Counted from the stretch's first letter, positions 33,622 through 42,836 are shown. The stretch is DNA of 64,000 bases from Pedobacter schmidteae (GCF_900564155.1 NZ_LS999839.1:4709097-4773096), one strand, 5' to 3'. Translations and numbers: made by a program. Notes: a model not told the origin generated them from the sequence alone.

Positions 33622-33781
33622 AATTAATTATGCAGTCCATCTTATCTAGCACATTCACAGAAAATTAAACCATAAAAAAAAACTGAGTATCTTAGAATTA
33701 ATTATTGAACAAGATATTTTAAAACGAAAAAAGCCACCGTTTGTCAATCAAATGATTGTAGAGTACAAAAAAACATTTTAG

Positions 33782-35212
33782 ATGAATTTAAAGATACTAT
33801 TACCGCTTTTATTTTTTACAACCAATTTTGCTCTTGGGCAAAACACTGAATCAAAAAAAACAGAGTTGCTTAACAGATCGCTAAAAAAAGACAGCGTTGT
33901 TGCCGAATTCTCAAAATTATATAATTTAACAAATACAATTCATCCCGGACAATTTATGTTTTGTTCAAAAAAAGAATTTGATAAAACATATTTCTCTTTA
34001 AAAAACACCATAAAAACTGACCTTTCACTTGTAGAATATTATAAATTAACAGCCACCTTAATGGCAAAAATTAAAGACGGACACACAGCAGTTGACAGGG
34101 GGCAAATTGTTGGCTTACTAAATAACAGATTAATTTTTCCTTTCAGCGTCTATGAAATTAAGGGTAATTATTATTTAGATAAATCGTCTCCTGAAAATAG
34201 GGAATATGCCGGATTGAGAATTTTAAAAATAAACGGGAAAGACATCAGTTCTGTGATGAACCAAATTAAACAATATATTCATCTTGAAGGCAGAAACGAA
34301 ACAGGATTAAATGCACGATTTAGTAATTTTCCCTTCTATTATTTTATTTACAATCAAACGGAAAAATTTGAAATTGAATACATAGATCGTAACCATCATA
34401 AACTGAAAAGCATATTCAAGGGAATGCCGTTTAAGAGATATACAAGTACTATTTCAAAAAAAACAGAACCTTTAACAACAGAGTTCAGAACAAAGGATTT
34501 AGCTATTTTAAAATTTCGTTCATTTGAAAATGGTTATAATGAAACGGACAGAAAAATTGCAGAGAAACAATTGGACCACTTTTTTACACAACTTGACAGT
34601 TTAAAAACTGAAAATTTAATTATCGATTTACGAGATAATGGTGGTGGTTCTGCCGATATTGCAAACTACTTATTTTCATATTTAACTAGCAGCCCTTATT
34701 ACTATTTTGATTATGCAGGTGCAAAATATAAAAGTGTAAAAGAATGGAAGCATTACGCCCAATATCCAGACAATATCGAAGAGATAAATTTGAATGAAAC
34801 AACACTCAGGGATGGATTAAACTGCTACACAGAAACTGACGGCACAGATTATTGGTGGTTTGAACAACAACAAAACAAACCAAATTTTTACAAAGGGAAG
34901 ATCAGCGTTTTGATAAATGGTGGATGTTTTTCAACCACCGGACATCTATTAGCATTGATGAGAGAATATAAAATCGGGAAATTTTACGGAGAATATTCGC
35001 AAGGAAGTAATTATAGCAATTCGGGCGGACAGGCATTTGTTTTGCCCTATTCCAAAACACTGGTTTGGATACCTACTTTTCAATACAAAATGAGAACACC
35101 CCATTTCATAAATGACCCAAAAGGAATTAAGCCGGATGTTGAAATACAAATAGAGCCAAACGACCTGAGGACAGGATTTGACAGACAAATTGATTTTGTG
35201 ATTAAACAATAG
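33782..35212 (+). CDS. S41-family peptidase (C-terminal processing type)
   Basis: This 476-residue protein has a signal peptide (ILLPLLFFTTNFALGQ) and so works in the periplasm or outside. The S41 core is visible: LIIDLRDNGGGSADIANYLF about residue 280 and GKISVLINGGCFSTTGHLLA, the latter carrying the Ser nucleophile in the family's FSxxG-like context. A tricorn/CTP-like layout with a short N-terminal helical domain is likely; a PDZ domain is not evident, though NYYLDKSSPENREYAGLRIL resembles part of one. Substrates are unknown. No adjacent gene suggests a specific role. Confidence 0.85.
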   Translation: MNLKILLPLLFFTTNFALGQNTESKKTELLNRSLKKDSVVAEFSKLYNLTNTIHPGQFMFCSKKEFDKTYFSLKNTIKTDLSLVEYYKLTATLMAKIKDGHTAVDRGQIVGLLNNRLIFPFSVYEIKGNYYLDKSSPENREYAGLRILKINGKDISSVMNQIKQYIHLEGRNETGLNARFSNFPFYYFIYNQTEKFEIEYIDRNHHKLKSIFKGMPFKRYTSTISKKTEPLTTEFRTKDLAILKFRSFENGYNETDRKIAEKQLDHFFTQLDSLKTENLIIDLRDNGGGSADIANYLFSYLTSSPYYYFDYAGAKYKSVKEWKHYAQYPDNIEEINLNETTLRDGLNCYTETDGTDYWWFEQQQNKPNFYKGKISVLINGGCFSTTGHLLALMREYKIGKFYGEYSQGSNYSNSGGQAFVLPYSKTLVWIPTFQYKMRTPHFINDPKGIKPDVEIQIEPNDLRTGFDRQIDFVIKQ

Positions 35213-35316
35213 TTATCAGTGCTTTCATTTTTGAATTATGATCATTAACGGCTTCCCAAAAGGGTATGTATTTTTTCTTCCCTGCCCAAAAACTTGTTTT
35301 TGATGCTATTTATCTA

Positions 35317-35757
35317 TTATTTGGACGTTATTAAATTGTCAAGGGATAATTTTCCGCTTCCATTTAATAACAGAGCTAAACAAAGTCCTATTACCAATAA
35401 ATGATATTCAAAGCCTTCACCTTGCTGCTTTCCAAACCAATTCATGAAAAATCCGTATTGAATATGCGCTGTAAAGATTATGCCGATAAACAGGATGATA
35501 AATGCAAATGCCCACAGGCGGCTTGCAAAACCAAGCACAAGTGAAATAGCTCCAAAAAATTCTATAAGGATTACCATTAATGCAATTATCCAAGAAATGC
35601 CCAAATGTTGAAGATGCTCCATTTCGTTGCTAAAGCCTGGACCGCCAAACCAGCCTAAAGTCTTTTGCGCTCCGTGTGGAAACATTATCAAACCTGTTGT
35701 CAACCGTAAAATAAGTCCTACCCAGTCGTTGTTAGTGCCAAAAATTAATTGTTTCAT
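35317..35757 (-). CDS. DoxX-family membrane protein
   Basis: From ATG at 35757 the protein has about 146 residues and four membrane helices (WVGLILRLTTGLIMFPHGAQ, ISWIIALMVILIEFFGAISL, LWAFAFIILFIGIIFTA and YHLLVIGLCLALLLNGSG). The motif LRLTTGLIMFPHGAQKTLGW is typical of DoxX, a family tied to oxidative stress and quinone or thiosulfate metabolism. I prefer the start just before KQLIFGTNND; an upstream codon would add 13 polar residues. It is 69 bp upstream of the Crp/Fnr gene end, both leftward. Confidence 0.88.
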   Translation of the reverse strand: MKQLIFGTNNDWVGLILRLTTGLIMFPHGAQKTLGWFGGPGFSNEMEHLQHLGISWIIALMVILIEFFGAISLVLGFASRLWAFAFIILFIGIIFTAHIQYGFFMNWFGKQQGEGFEYHLLVIGLCLALLLNGSGKLSLDNLITSK

Positions 35758-35826
35758 CCTATTATATTTTGTTCGACACAAAATTGAAGATAGCAAACTG
35801 CAAAAAGATTAAAGTAGTTTAATAAA

Positions 35827-36408
35827 TTATGGTGATGAAAGTTTTTTTCTAAGCATACTCAAAAATACGGGTGTCATCCCCAAATACGCTGCTATATATT
35901 TTTGAGGTATTCTCTGCTCCAATTGAGGATACTGTTTCAGAAAATCTGCATAACGTTGTTCGGCAGTAAATGAAAGATTTTTATTAATTCGATTTTGCTG
36001 TGCAATAAAGGCATTTTGAAACATAAGACGGTAGAAGTGTTCAAATTTTGGAATTTGCTCAAATAACAAGTCAAAATTTGTTTTATTTATCTGCAATACT
36101 TCCGTATCCTCCAATGCACTAATAGAATAATTTGCAGGCGTTTTTGTCAAAAAACTACAGAGGTCACTTATCCACCAGTCTTCTATTCCAAATTGGACGA
36201 TATGCTCAAATCCGTTTTCGTCAATAGAATACATCTTTAAACAACCTTTTATGATGAAGTTTTCCGTCCGGCAGATTTCACCTTGTGTCAACAACCGTAC
36301 ATTTCTCCTAATCGTCTTATTTTCTAACAATGAAGTAAAAAAGTCCGTTTCAGTTTTGTCAAGTTGAATGTGTTGAGATATGTTTTGTAGTATCAGTCCG
36401 AAATTCAT
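35827..36408 (-). CDS. Crp/Fnr-family transcriptional regulator
   Basis: This 193-residue protein has an N-terminal cyclic-nucleotide-binding-like domain (residues about 15-120, with RLLTQGEICRTENFIIKGCL and QFGIEDWWISDL) and a C-terminal HTH (about 155-190, KYIAAYLGMTPVFLSMLRKK). The phosphate-binding GExxAxxS signature is weak, so cAMP binding is doubtful, as in many Bacteroidota members. It lies upstream of the DoxX gene with a 69-bp gap and may regulate it. The 204-bp region before it separates it from the M57 gene. Confidence 0.88.
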   Translation of the reverse strand: MNFGLILQNISQHIQLDKTETDFFTSLLENKTIRRNVRLLTQGEICRTENFIIKGCLKMYSIDENGFEHIVQFGIEDWWISDLCSFLTKTPANYSISALEDTEVLQINKTNFDLLFEQIPKFEHFYRLMFQNAFIAQQNRINKNLSFTAEQRYADFLKQYPQLEQRIPQKYIAAYLGMTPVFLSMLRKKLSSP

Positions 36409-36523
36409 TTTCTATTAACTATCTGTTACAATACCATGTTTACCATTTGTAGTTAGCTTTTATAGCTGTTTATTTCCATTTCAGAAACCGACTGAAATGG
36501 AAATATCTCATCTTTTTTTGTAG

Positions 36524-36590
36524 CACCACAGTTATGCAGTGGATTTTTACATTTTGATTCCTTTCCCCCGCACATTTCGTTCTGCGAAAC
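36524..36590. repeat. Copy 2 of the dispersed element seen at 7210-7285
   Basis: After a CCAC/GTGG hairpin (36526-36542) comes the sequence CATTTTGATTC..CCCCCGCACATT..CTGCGAAAC, matching the copy by the AbiEii gene. It lies 23 bp after the stop of the M57 protease gene. Confidence 0.55.
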
Positions 36591-36612
36591 TCGGGTTAAG
36601 TGATTTTACTGG

Positions 36613-37848
36613 TTATGGTTCAATTTCTGCTGCACATTGATAAAGAACGGTTTCATAATAATTTATACTTATACTTCCGTCACTCCACTGGTAGTGATAT
36701 GTATTATCAAAATAACCACTAGCAGATAAAGCTGGCACCGAAAGTGTACATTTTCGGATACCAACTTCCTTGATTCCGTTAATATATCTAACGCTCTCAC
36801 GTAGATGACAACCGAATGATGTATTGGCATATTGTTGCCCGTTTGACGATAAGTCAGATGTTGCTTTTTGATCCGCATCGGCTTGTGAAATCACTGATTG
36901 ATGCTTTCCTGCTATAACTACATAAGTAACATCACCACCAACATAACCGTCTGGACAATCATTTTTTGTAAAAACACCAGATTGAGCTGCATTATAATAT
37001 ATCGTCTTTGGATACAAATTAATCAAGGCCAGCTTATCTTTAGCAGAAAGAACACCTGAAAGCGTATTATTAGGACCACTATTCATAATTGAATTAGTAT
37101 CTGTTCCTCCTGCATTTGGCACTTCAATAGCGGTAACTTGTGTACCATTATCATCATAACCGTTAATAGGTTCTCTTCCTTCCCAGTCCGTATGTCTAAA
37201 ACCGATACAATGCCCAAGTTCATGTGCAATTACAGTTTTCATTTGACTAGAAGTAAGCCCTCCATTTGACATGCTTAATGAATTAATCCTAACCAAAGCA
37301 CCAGCACTGCCATTAAGCGGAAAATAAGCGGATCCGTAGCCACTAATATTCGCGTTCCTAATTTCAATATCATATGAGCCACTAGAAACAATACTAAAAT
37401 AAATAGCCGAATTTTCAACATTATTCCATAAGCCGATAGCTCCATTTATTTCATTTGTTAAGTTCGCCAAATTAGAGTTTATAAAAATCCTAATATTAAT
37501 GCGATTAGTTTCACCTACCAGGTGGCCAGTGTAGGCTTGACTAATCCTGGAATGCCCAACTGTTGGGGTCGTCATTAATTTTGAATTAAATGTAAGCGGG
37601 TTTTCCACCCTCATGTTTATACTCGAAGGTATTTTCATATCCTTCGGAAACGATATATCTCCATCAACCAAATACTCGTCTCCTAAATCTTTAATTACTG
37701 ATTCAGAAAATCCAAGACTCTTTATATAGGAAAGTAACTCTTGGTTTTGGGTTAATTCAGGCTTATGGTCATCACTTACCTTACTACATGATACTACAAA
37801 TGATAGAATGATTAGCAGGATCAAATTTAAAATTTTGTTTGTTTTCAT
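36613..37848 (-). CDS. M57-family zinc metalloprotease lipoprotein with DUF5977 domain
   Basis: This 411-residue protein has a lipobox (LLIILSFVVSCSK). The zinc motif HExxHxxGxxH is present as AHELGHCIGFRHTDW near residue 214, typical of M57/M10-type metallopeptidases. The final third reads like DUF5977: FTKNDCPDGYVGGDVTYVVI, then ISQADADQKATSDLSSNGQQ with paired Cys. It is likely anchored to the outer membrane and cuts extracellular proteins. An inhibitory propeptide may be included before residue 100. It sits next to a sequence element that is shared with the mobile element at 7 kb. Confidence 0.85.
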   Translation of the reverse strand: MKTNKILNLILLIILSFVVSCSKVSDDHKPELTQNQELLSYIKSLGFSESVIKDLGDEYLVDGDISFPKDMKIPSSINMRVENPLTFNSKLMTTPTVGHSRISQAYTGHLVGETNRINIRIFINSNLANLTNEINGAIGLWNNVENSAIYFSIVSSGSYDIEIRNANISGYGSAYFPLNGSAGALVRINSLSMSNGGLTSSQMKTVIAHELGHCIGFRHTDWEGREPINGYDDNGTQVTAIEVPNAGGTDTNSIMNSGPNNTLSGVLSAKDKLALINLYPKTIYYNAAQSGVFTKNDCPDGYVGGDVTYVVIAGKHQSVISQADADQKATSDLSSNGQQYANTSFGCHLRESVRYINGIKEVGIRKCTLSVPALSASGYFDNTYHYQWSDGSISINYYETVLYQCAAEIEP

Positions 37849-38098
37849 AGGTTTTAGTTTATAGAGGTTTTTACATAAGTTAAAAAATTATCTAATTTAA
37901 AGATATCAACAAATATTTAATAATATTTACTTTTTTCAGACATGAATTATTAGCTCCATAAAAATTTTTCTACACTTAGAATGCCTACGAATGGTAAGCT
38001 GGCTAACAATGCCTAACACCGGATTTCAAACAACAATTCAGTAATTAATTTTCGACTATTCCTTACATTAGCAATACTTTTGAATCAAAACAATACCA

Positions 38099-39154
38099 AT
38101 GAAGAAATTTTTAAAAATCATCAAGTTCACATTTATCACTGTTTTCAGTATTTGTTTACTGTTTTTCTCATACTTTTTTATAAGCAATAAATTATTTCTT
38201 GAATCACAAGACGAAAACAACGTAGCTTATTTAACAAAAAACAAAACTAAAATTACCAACTCAATTGATGATAAATTATTTGATGATTCGTTTTATGCTT
38301 CTAAAGTTTTCCTTTTGGGAGAAATTCACGGCTATGCCGACAATCAAAAATTAGACAAGGACTTGCTGTTTTTTCTTAATAAAAAACTGAGTGTTAAATA
38401 TTACGTTGCAGAAATGGATAGTTTAACAGCTAAAAGGCTTAATAGCTTCTTAACAGATCGTTTGAAAAACCAGCAAACCTTACGAGATGTCGTTTTGGCT
38501 ATTAACAAAAGAATTCCGCAACAATCAAGTCAGGAATTATTTGATAAATGGAATGCTATTTACGACTACAATCAAACACTAACTGATTCTTTAAAAATTA
38601 CTGTAATTGGCATCGACAAGGATTTTGATGATGATTCAAAAGTAGCAAGGGATTCAGCCATGGCAATTAATTTTAAGCATGCAATAAAGGAACTGAAGCT
38701 TGAAAATGAAAAATTTTATGGCCTTTTTGGTTATTTCCACGTATTGCAAAACATAACTGAAAATGGAAAAAAAACATTTGCATCTGAACTAAAAAAGTCA
38801 GGCATCAAAACCACCAGTTTTGTTAGTTATACCCTAGATAGCGAAATGTATTTACCAAAAAATCCCCAGTTCCCAACACCGGAAAATGAAAGAGTAGATT
38901 GGATAAATGCAGATGGCCCACTACAGCTTGTTAAGGGAATTAATGACTTGAAAGCCCTAAGCGAACCCAATACCACTACACTTTTCAATATCAATGCGCA
39001 ACATTCACCGTACCAAAAATCGCAATATTTAATACATATAAAATCCAGGATTTTCGGAGAAAATGTAATCCCTCAAAAAGGTACATTTACAACGGATTAT
39101 TTTCAGTATGTTTTTCTATTAAGAAATTCCAAAGCGCTAACAAAGCTGAAATAA
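38099..39154 (+). CDS. Membrane-anchored EreA/ChaN-like domain protein
   Basis: This 351-residue protein starts with a single membrane helix (FTFITVFSICLLFFSYFFIS), leaving most of the protein outside the cytoplasm. The segment FLLGEIHGYADNQKLDKDLL, followed by AEMDS, and the later FYGLFGYFHVLQN, resembles the GE(x)H motifs of the EreA/ChaN-like fold (erythromycin esterase-like and haem-binding relatives). I cannot assign a substrate. True macrolide esterase activity is not implied. It ends 317 bp before the second tRNA-Lys gene, next to the duplicated tRNA flank. Confidence 0.65.
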   Translation: MKKFLKIIKFTFITVFSICLLFFSYFFISNKLFLESQDENNVAYLTKNKTKITNSIDDKLFDDSFYASKVFLLGEIHGYADNQKLDKDLLFFLNKKLSVKYYVAEMDSLTAKRLNSFLTDRLKNQQTLRDVVLAINKRIPQQSSQELFDKWNAIYDYNQTLTDSLKITVIGIDKDFDDDSKVARDSAMAINFKHAIKELKLENEKFYGLFGYFHVLQNITENGKKTFASELKKSGIKTTSFVSYTLDSEMYLPKNPQFPTPENERVDWINADGPLQLVKGINDLKALSEPNTTTLFNINAQHSPYQKSQYLIHIKSRIFGENVIPQKGTFTTDYFQYVFLLRNSKALTKLK

Positions 39155-39244
39155 AAAACAGCTTATCCTTATACCTTTCATCAAAAAAGTATGAGCTACA
39201 GCACCAAAAAATTCCCGCCGTAGCTGCGTTTTAAAAAATAAAGA

Positions 39245-39294
39245 ACCTGCTCAAGAGAAAGTTCGAACCAGGCCTCCCCTTCTGTTCGAATCCA
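39245..39294. repeat. Tandem-duplicated tRNA flank, unit copy A
   Basis: This 50-bp segment (starts ACCTGCTCAAGAGAAAGTTC) recurs at 39379-39428 with one mismatch, 134 bp away. Each copy is followed by a terminator hairpin and then the tRNA-Lys 3' sequence (partial here, complete in the second unit). Confidence 0.85.
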
Positions 39295-39307
39295 TTAATA
39301 ACGCAAA

Positions 39308-39333
39308 AAAGCCTCACATTTCTGTGAGGCTTT
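39308..39333 (-). terminator. Terminator T1 in the duplicated unit
   Basis: AAAGCCTCAC (39308-39317) and GTGAGGCTTT (39324-39333) form a perfect 10-bp stem. It lies downstream of the tRNA 3' fragment. Confidence 0.7.
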
Positions 39334-39336
39334 CAG

Positions 39337-39352
39337 TGATCCCGCTGGGATT
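39337..39352 (-). other. tRNA-Lys 3'-end fragment
   Basis: Sixteen bases are identical to the 3' end of tRNA-Lys (acceptor strand and part of the T arm), then the identity stops. The fragment is 134 bp from the matching part of the full tRNA at 39471. Such fragments arise by integration at tRNA ends or by tandem duplication. Confidence 0.8.
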
Positions 39353-39378
39353 TTTCGCTCGCTCCAAGCCAAACACAT

Positions 39379-39428
39379 ACCTGCTCAAGAGAAAGTTCGA
39401 ACCAGGCCTGCCCTTCTGTTCGAATCCA
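39379..39428. repeat. Tandem-duplicated tRNA flank, unit copy B
   Basis: This second copy of the 50-bp unit differs by a single base (G for C) from the copy at 39245. It lies between the tRNA fragment and the terminator of the intact tRNA. Confidence 0.85.
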
Positions 39429-39442
39429 AATAAATAAAACGA

Positions 39443-39468
39443 AAAAAGCCACCTGTTGGTGGCTTTTT
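39443..39468 (-). terminator. Terminator of tRNA-Lys copy 2
   Basis: AAAAAGCCACC (39443-39453) and GGTGGCTTTTT (39458-39468) form an 11-bp stem with a 4-base loop, directly after the tRNA 3' end. Confidence 0.85.
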
Positions 39469-39470
39469 AG

Positions 39471-39543
39471 TGATCCCGCTGGGATTCGAACCCAGGACCA
39501 CTACATTAAAAGTGTAATGCTCTACCAGCTGAGCTACGGAATC
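39471..39543 (-). tRNA. tRNA-Lys (anticodon TTT), copy 2
   Basis: This is a 73-base cloverleaf identical in sequence to the copy at 10202-10274, with anticodon TTT and no encoded CCA. It has a good promoter upstream (39563-39594) and a terminator directly downstream. Confidence 0.96.
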
Positions 39544-39562
39544 GTTCTCCTTTAAAGAGCGG

Positions 39563-39594
39563 CAAATATAGCTTTAACTAGCCTTTATCACAAA
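39563..39594 (-). promoter_or_regulatory. Promoter of tRNA-Lys copy 2
   Basis: On the minus strand a TTTG box (39594-39591) is followed after 20 bp by TATATTTG (39570-39563). This matches the Bacteroidota TTTG / TAnnTTTG promoter pattern. The predicted start is about 13 bp before the tRNA 5' end. Confidence 0.65.
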
Positions 39595-39714
39595 TTATAA
39601 AACCAATTATTCTATAGCAGGCTGATTTATAGCCTAAAAAAATTTACAAAGTGGTGTTTCCACAATAAAAGCAAGCGTACAAGCCACATAACACATGAAA
39701 CAACAAGGTATCTC

Positions 39715-41298
39715 TTACTTTTTAACAACTGTCACATCATCAATAACCACTGCGCCCCCTCCGGTATTTGTAAACTTAATCTTAACCGTTTTCTTATAGT
39801 CGCTATATTCGCTACCGGTTTTAAACAACAATACCTGCTCTTTAAATACCGCATTCCCTTCAGCAACCTGTGCAAACGCAGATTCCGTCTTTCCTTCCAC
39901 CAGTGTAATGTTTTCTGCCTTCAGTTCCACCTTTCCCTGCCCCTGCAGCCAGTATCGCAATTTATAATCAGTATGGTTATTCAGGTACACATACTGCTCC
40001 ATATGCTGGCCTGGCTGCAGCACTAAAGCACTGTTACCACTTCGTTTCGTTGCCAACGATAAGGTTCCTGTACCTCCCCAGGGCAGCAGGTTTGCATTGG
40101 CTTCAAAACCAGGGTTAGGTAATTCGTTACCGCCTGTTAAAGGCCATTGATACCCCCTGATGTAATCTACCTCCATATCTACCGACCCACCCGCACCATA
40201 GCTTCCTAAAAAAACATTCATAAAATGATTTGGCGAGTAGATCTCATGCGGATTGTCATACGCCTTAATCAACTTGCCATTGATGTAATGTTTAATGCTG
40301 TTGGGCGTCCACAGTATGCCATGGGTAACCCAGGTGCCAATATGCGTATAGCCTTCGGCGATATGTGTAGCCAGGTTATGGATAAATTCACCCTTTTCGC
40401 TCACATGGCCATGCAGCACGAACTGGGCATTCAGCATTTCAAAAACATCTATTTCAAACACCTGCCCCTTTGGCCTTACTCCTGCTACTCCATCCAGTAC
40501 GGTTCCCTTCTGAAGGTAGTTCCTCAGATCGGGCCCTGGCGAATCGAACCAAAAAGCTGTATTTACACCTTGTGGTTTCCCTGTGCTCCAGCGTTTTACC
40601 CGTACCTCAAAATAACCGCCCCGACTGTTGTCCAGGTAATTTTCATTCGTCCGCCAGTCGTACGTTTGTATAGAAGATATTTTCCTCCCACTTGCTGGAT
40701 AAAAGCTTTTTAAAGGCACAGAATCATTGGTAAACAGATGGATGGTGCTACCGTTAAAACGCATGGCCGGCTGCGGAAGACTATCCTGCAACATCAAGGC
40801 CAGATTGTCCTTTTTCAGAAGGTCTATGTTCGAATAATAATTCGTGCTCCACTTGTTCCTGTTCAGTAGCAGATCGTTAAATTCGTCGTTCCAGAACAGT
40901 TCCATACCTTCTGGTACGGCCGCAGAACTCGCTACGCTTAAGGACTGTAATTCATCCTTGTCCAGCGACCAGCTTTTTACCGTAGTCACCCTGGCGGTTA
41001 ATGAAGCGCTTGCGCCATGCTGGTTGTATGCCTCAAGCCATATATAGTATGTGCTTTCTGCTTTTACATTTTCAATGTAATAACGCTGTATGTCCTTTCC
41101 AACAACAGCACCAGGCTGTGCGGGCTTTTTATTTTCGGCCGACCAGTATACCCTGAAGCCTTGTTCGTCAGCTGCGCGGTCTGTCCACTGTACACGTATC
41201 CAGCTCCTGGTGCCCAGCAGCTTTAAACTTCCAGGAACTACAGGGGCCTGCGCGCAGGCCCCTGTAGTAAAAAATAACAATAAAAATAAAAGCCTCAT
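39715..41298 (-). CDS. Glycoside hydrolase family 16 protein (glucanase-type)
   Basis: This 527-residue secreted protein (signal MRLLFLLLFFTTGACAQA) has a fibronectin-III-like N-terminal domain (about 25-110), a GH16 catalytic domain (about 130-390) and a C-terminal carbohydrate-binding-like domain (about 395-525, NPGFEANANLLPWGGTGTLS). The catalytic signature ExDxxE is seen as FEIDVFEML near residue 282. GH16 enzymes cut beta-1,3(4)-glucans, agar, carrageenan or xyloglucan. It is the last gene of the locus ECF sigma, FecR, SusC, SusD, GH16, with a 3-bp gap to SusD, so it is the degradation enzyme of that polysaccharide utilization locus. The exact substrate is inferred only. Confidence 0.92.
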   Translation of the reverse strand: MRLLFLLLFFTTGACAQAPVVPGSLKLLGTRSWIRVQWTDRAADEQGFRVYWSAENKKPAQPGAVVGKDIQRYYIENVKAESTYYIWLEAYNQHGASASLTARVTTVKSWSLDKDELQSLSVASSAAVPEGMELFWNDEFNDLLLNRNKWSTNYYSNIDLLKKDNLALMLQDSLPQPAMRFNGSTIHLFTNDSVPLKSFYPASGRKISSIQTYDWRTNENYLDNSRGGYFEVRVKRWSTGKPQGVNTAFWFDSPGPDLRNYLQKGTVLDGVAGVRPKGQVFEIDVFEMLNAQFVLHGHVSEKGEFIHNLATHIAEGYTHIGTWVTHGILWTPNSIKHYINGKLIKAYDNPHEIYSPNHFMNVFLGSYGAGGSVDMEVDYIRGYQWPLTGGNELPNPGFEANANLLPWGGTGTLSLATKRSGNSALVLQPGQHMEQYVYLNNHTDYKLRYWLQGQGKVELKAENITLVEGKTESAFAQVAEGNAVFKEQVLLFKTGSEYSDYKKTVKIKFTNTGGGAVVIDDVTVVKK

Positions 41299-41301
41299 CT
41301 T

Positions 41302-42819
41302 CTAATTGTATCCAAAATTTTGTTTGATGATTCCATTACTCTGATTAACAACTGTTCTTGGCAACGGATACAAAACCCGGTATGCATCTGCCGTAGTCGA
41401 ACCATCGTTTGCCGCCCTTTGCGTAAACATATTCCACCTGATCAGGTCGTCCCTTCTCCAACCTTCTGCCCAAAGTTCAAACAACCTTTCGTCCTGTATT
41501 TTTTGCAGAAACTGGTCCTTAGCTAAACCCGGTGCCAGCTTTCCAAGCCCCGCCCTTTGCCTTACCGCATATACGTAATCATAAGCCTCCTGTGTTGGGC
41601 CATTGTTCACTTCATTGATGCATTCAGCAAGCATCAATAGCACATCAGCATAGCGATATACCGGAAAATCAACAGCGCTGTTCTGCGCATTGATTTTTGA
41701 AGGGTCAGGTGCAAACTTCATTGGCACGGCACCCAAATCGCCGGCAGCCCTCGCATCTTTATAAATCACATTTCCGCTTCCATCCTTACCTATCGGATAC
41801 TTGCTCATCAGCCTTTTTAAGCGCCTATCCGTAGGGTCAAACTTATCATAGGTTTTCCATGGCATTTTATAACCGCCCCAAGCCGTAAGACTAATGTCGC
41901 TGGGGTCCTTATAATCAGAAGGCAGGGAGTGGGCCAGCCACATATTGGTATACTGGTCGCCCCCGGTTGAGGTGCATACAATTGCCAGTATAATCTCTGT
42001 TGAGGCACCGCCTTTATTGGCCACACTAAACAGGTCCTCATAATTCCCCTGAAGTGAATAACCCAATGTTTTGATCTGATTGCCCGCAGCTAAGGCCTTG
42101 GCCCAGTCCTTTTCGTGCATATAAAGCTTCATCAGGCCCGTTAAAGCCGCTGCTTTAGAAAAGCGGCCATAATCGTTTCCGGTAAATTTGTCCGGCAATA
42201 CTGCCGCTGCTTCCTGGTAATCCTTTTCAATCTGTGCTACGGTAACGCTACTGGCTGGCCTTGCCAAAAAAGGCGCATCAGGATTTGCAGCAATTTTTGC
42301 ATCGGTCACAATATTTAAAGGGCCATAAGCAAAATACAGCAGCTGGGCATAATGGGCCCGTAGTGCTTTCAGCTCGCCAATAAACCTTTTCTTCAGGTTT
42401 TCGTCCATGGTTATATTTTGTACATCTTCCATGGTAATCGCAATTCTGGAAATATAAGCAAGGTACCGGCCATAATTATGGGTAACCCAATCAAAATCGG
42501 GATTATAATTCAAGCTACGCATATTTCCCCAGCTACCTCCCCAGGCACATACGCCTTCATCGGTAGTCATCATAGCCTGCGTACGCCAGGCATAGGTACC
42601 TGAAGTCCAGCCACCCTGCCAGTCAGGTCCTCCGGCCAGGCCACTGTAAGCCGTGCTGAGGGCCGCAAGTGCACCTTCCGGTGTTTTTACTACGTTATTC
42701 AGATTTCCATAACCTACAAAATCCAATTTCTTTTCGCAGCCGCCCAAAAAAAGCGTGCTGCCAAATAAGCAGGCCAACACTAACGACCGGCCCAACTTTG
42801 TATATCTGTAACTTTTCAT
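41302..42819 (-). CDS. susD: RagB/SusD-family nutrient-binding lipoprotein
   Basis: This 505-residue outer-membrane lipoprotein binds glycans and works as a lid on the SusC pore. The lipobox LFLGGCEKK lies near residue 28. Typical SusD features are a helical TPR core, the segment DFPVYRYADVLLMLAECINE in the middle and LPRTVVNQSNGIIKQNFGYN at the C-terminus. It begins 17 bp after the SusC stop and precedes the GH16 gene by 3 bp, forming one operon. Conserved aromatic residues that would bind sugar cannot be assigned from sequence alone. Confidence 0.95.
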   Translation of the reverse strand: MKSYRYTKLGRSLVLACLFGSTLFLGGCEKKLDFVGYGNLNNVVKTPEGALAALSTAYSGLAGGPDWQGGWTSGTYAWRTQAMMTTDEGVCAWGGSWGNMRSLNYNPDFDWVTHNYGRYLAYISRIAITMEDVQNITMDENLKKRFIGELKALRAHYAQLLYFAYGPLNIVTDAKIAANPDAPFLARPASSVTVAQIEKDYQEAAAVLPDKFTGNDYGRFSKAAALTGLMKLYMHEKDWAKALAAGNQIKTLGYSLQGNYEDLFSVANKGGASTEIILAIVCTSTGGDQYTNMWLAHSLPSDYKDPSDISLTAWGGYKMPWKTYDKFDPTDRRLKRLMSKYPIGKDGSGNVIYKDARAAGDLGAVPMKFAPDPSKINAQNSAVDFPVYRYADVLLMLAECINEVNNGPTQEAYDYVYAVRQRAGLGKLAPGLAKDQFLQKIQDERLFELWAEGWRRDDLIRWNMFTQRAANDGSTTADAYRVLYPLPRTVVNQSNGIIKQNFGYN

Positions 42820-42836
42820 GATTGTTTCTTTAATGA

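Noticed and set aside
40225-40713. 162-codon plus-strand frame inside the GH16 gene
   Set aside because: It is antisense to a well-supported glycoside hydrolase gene.
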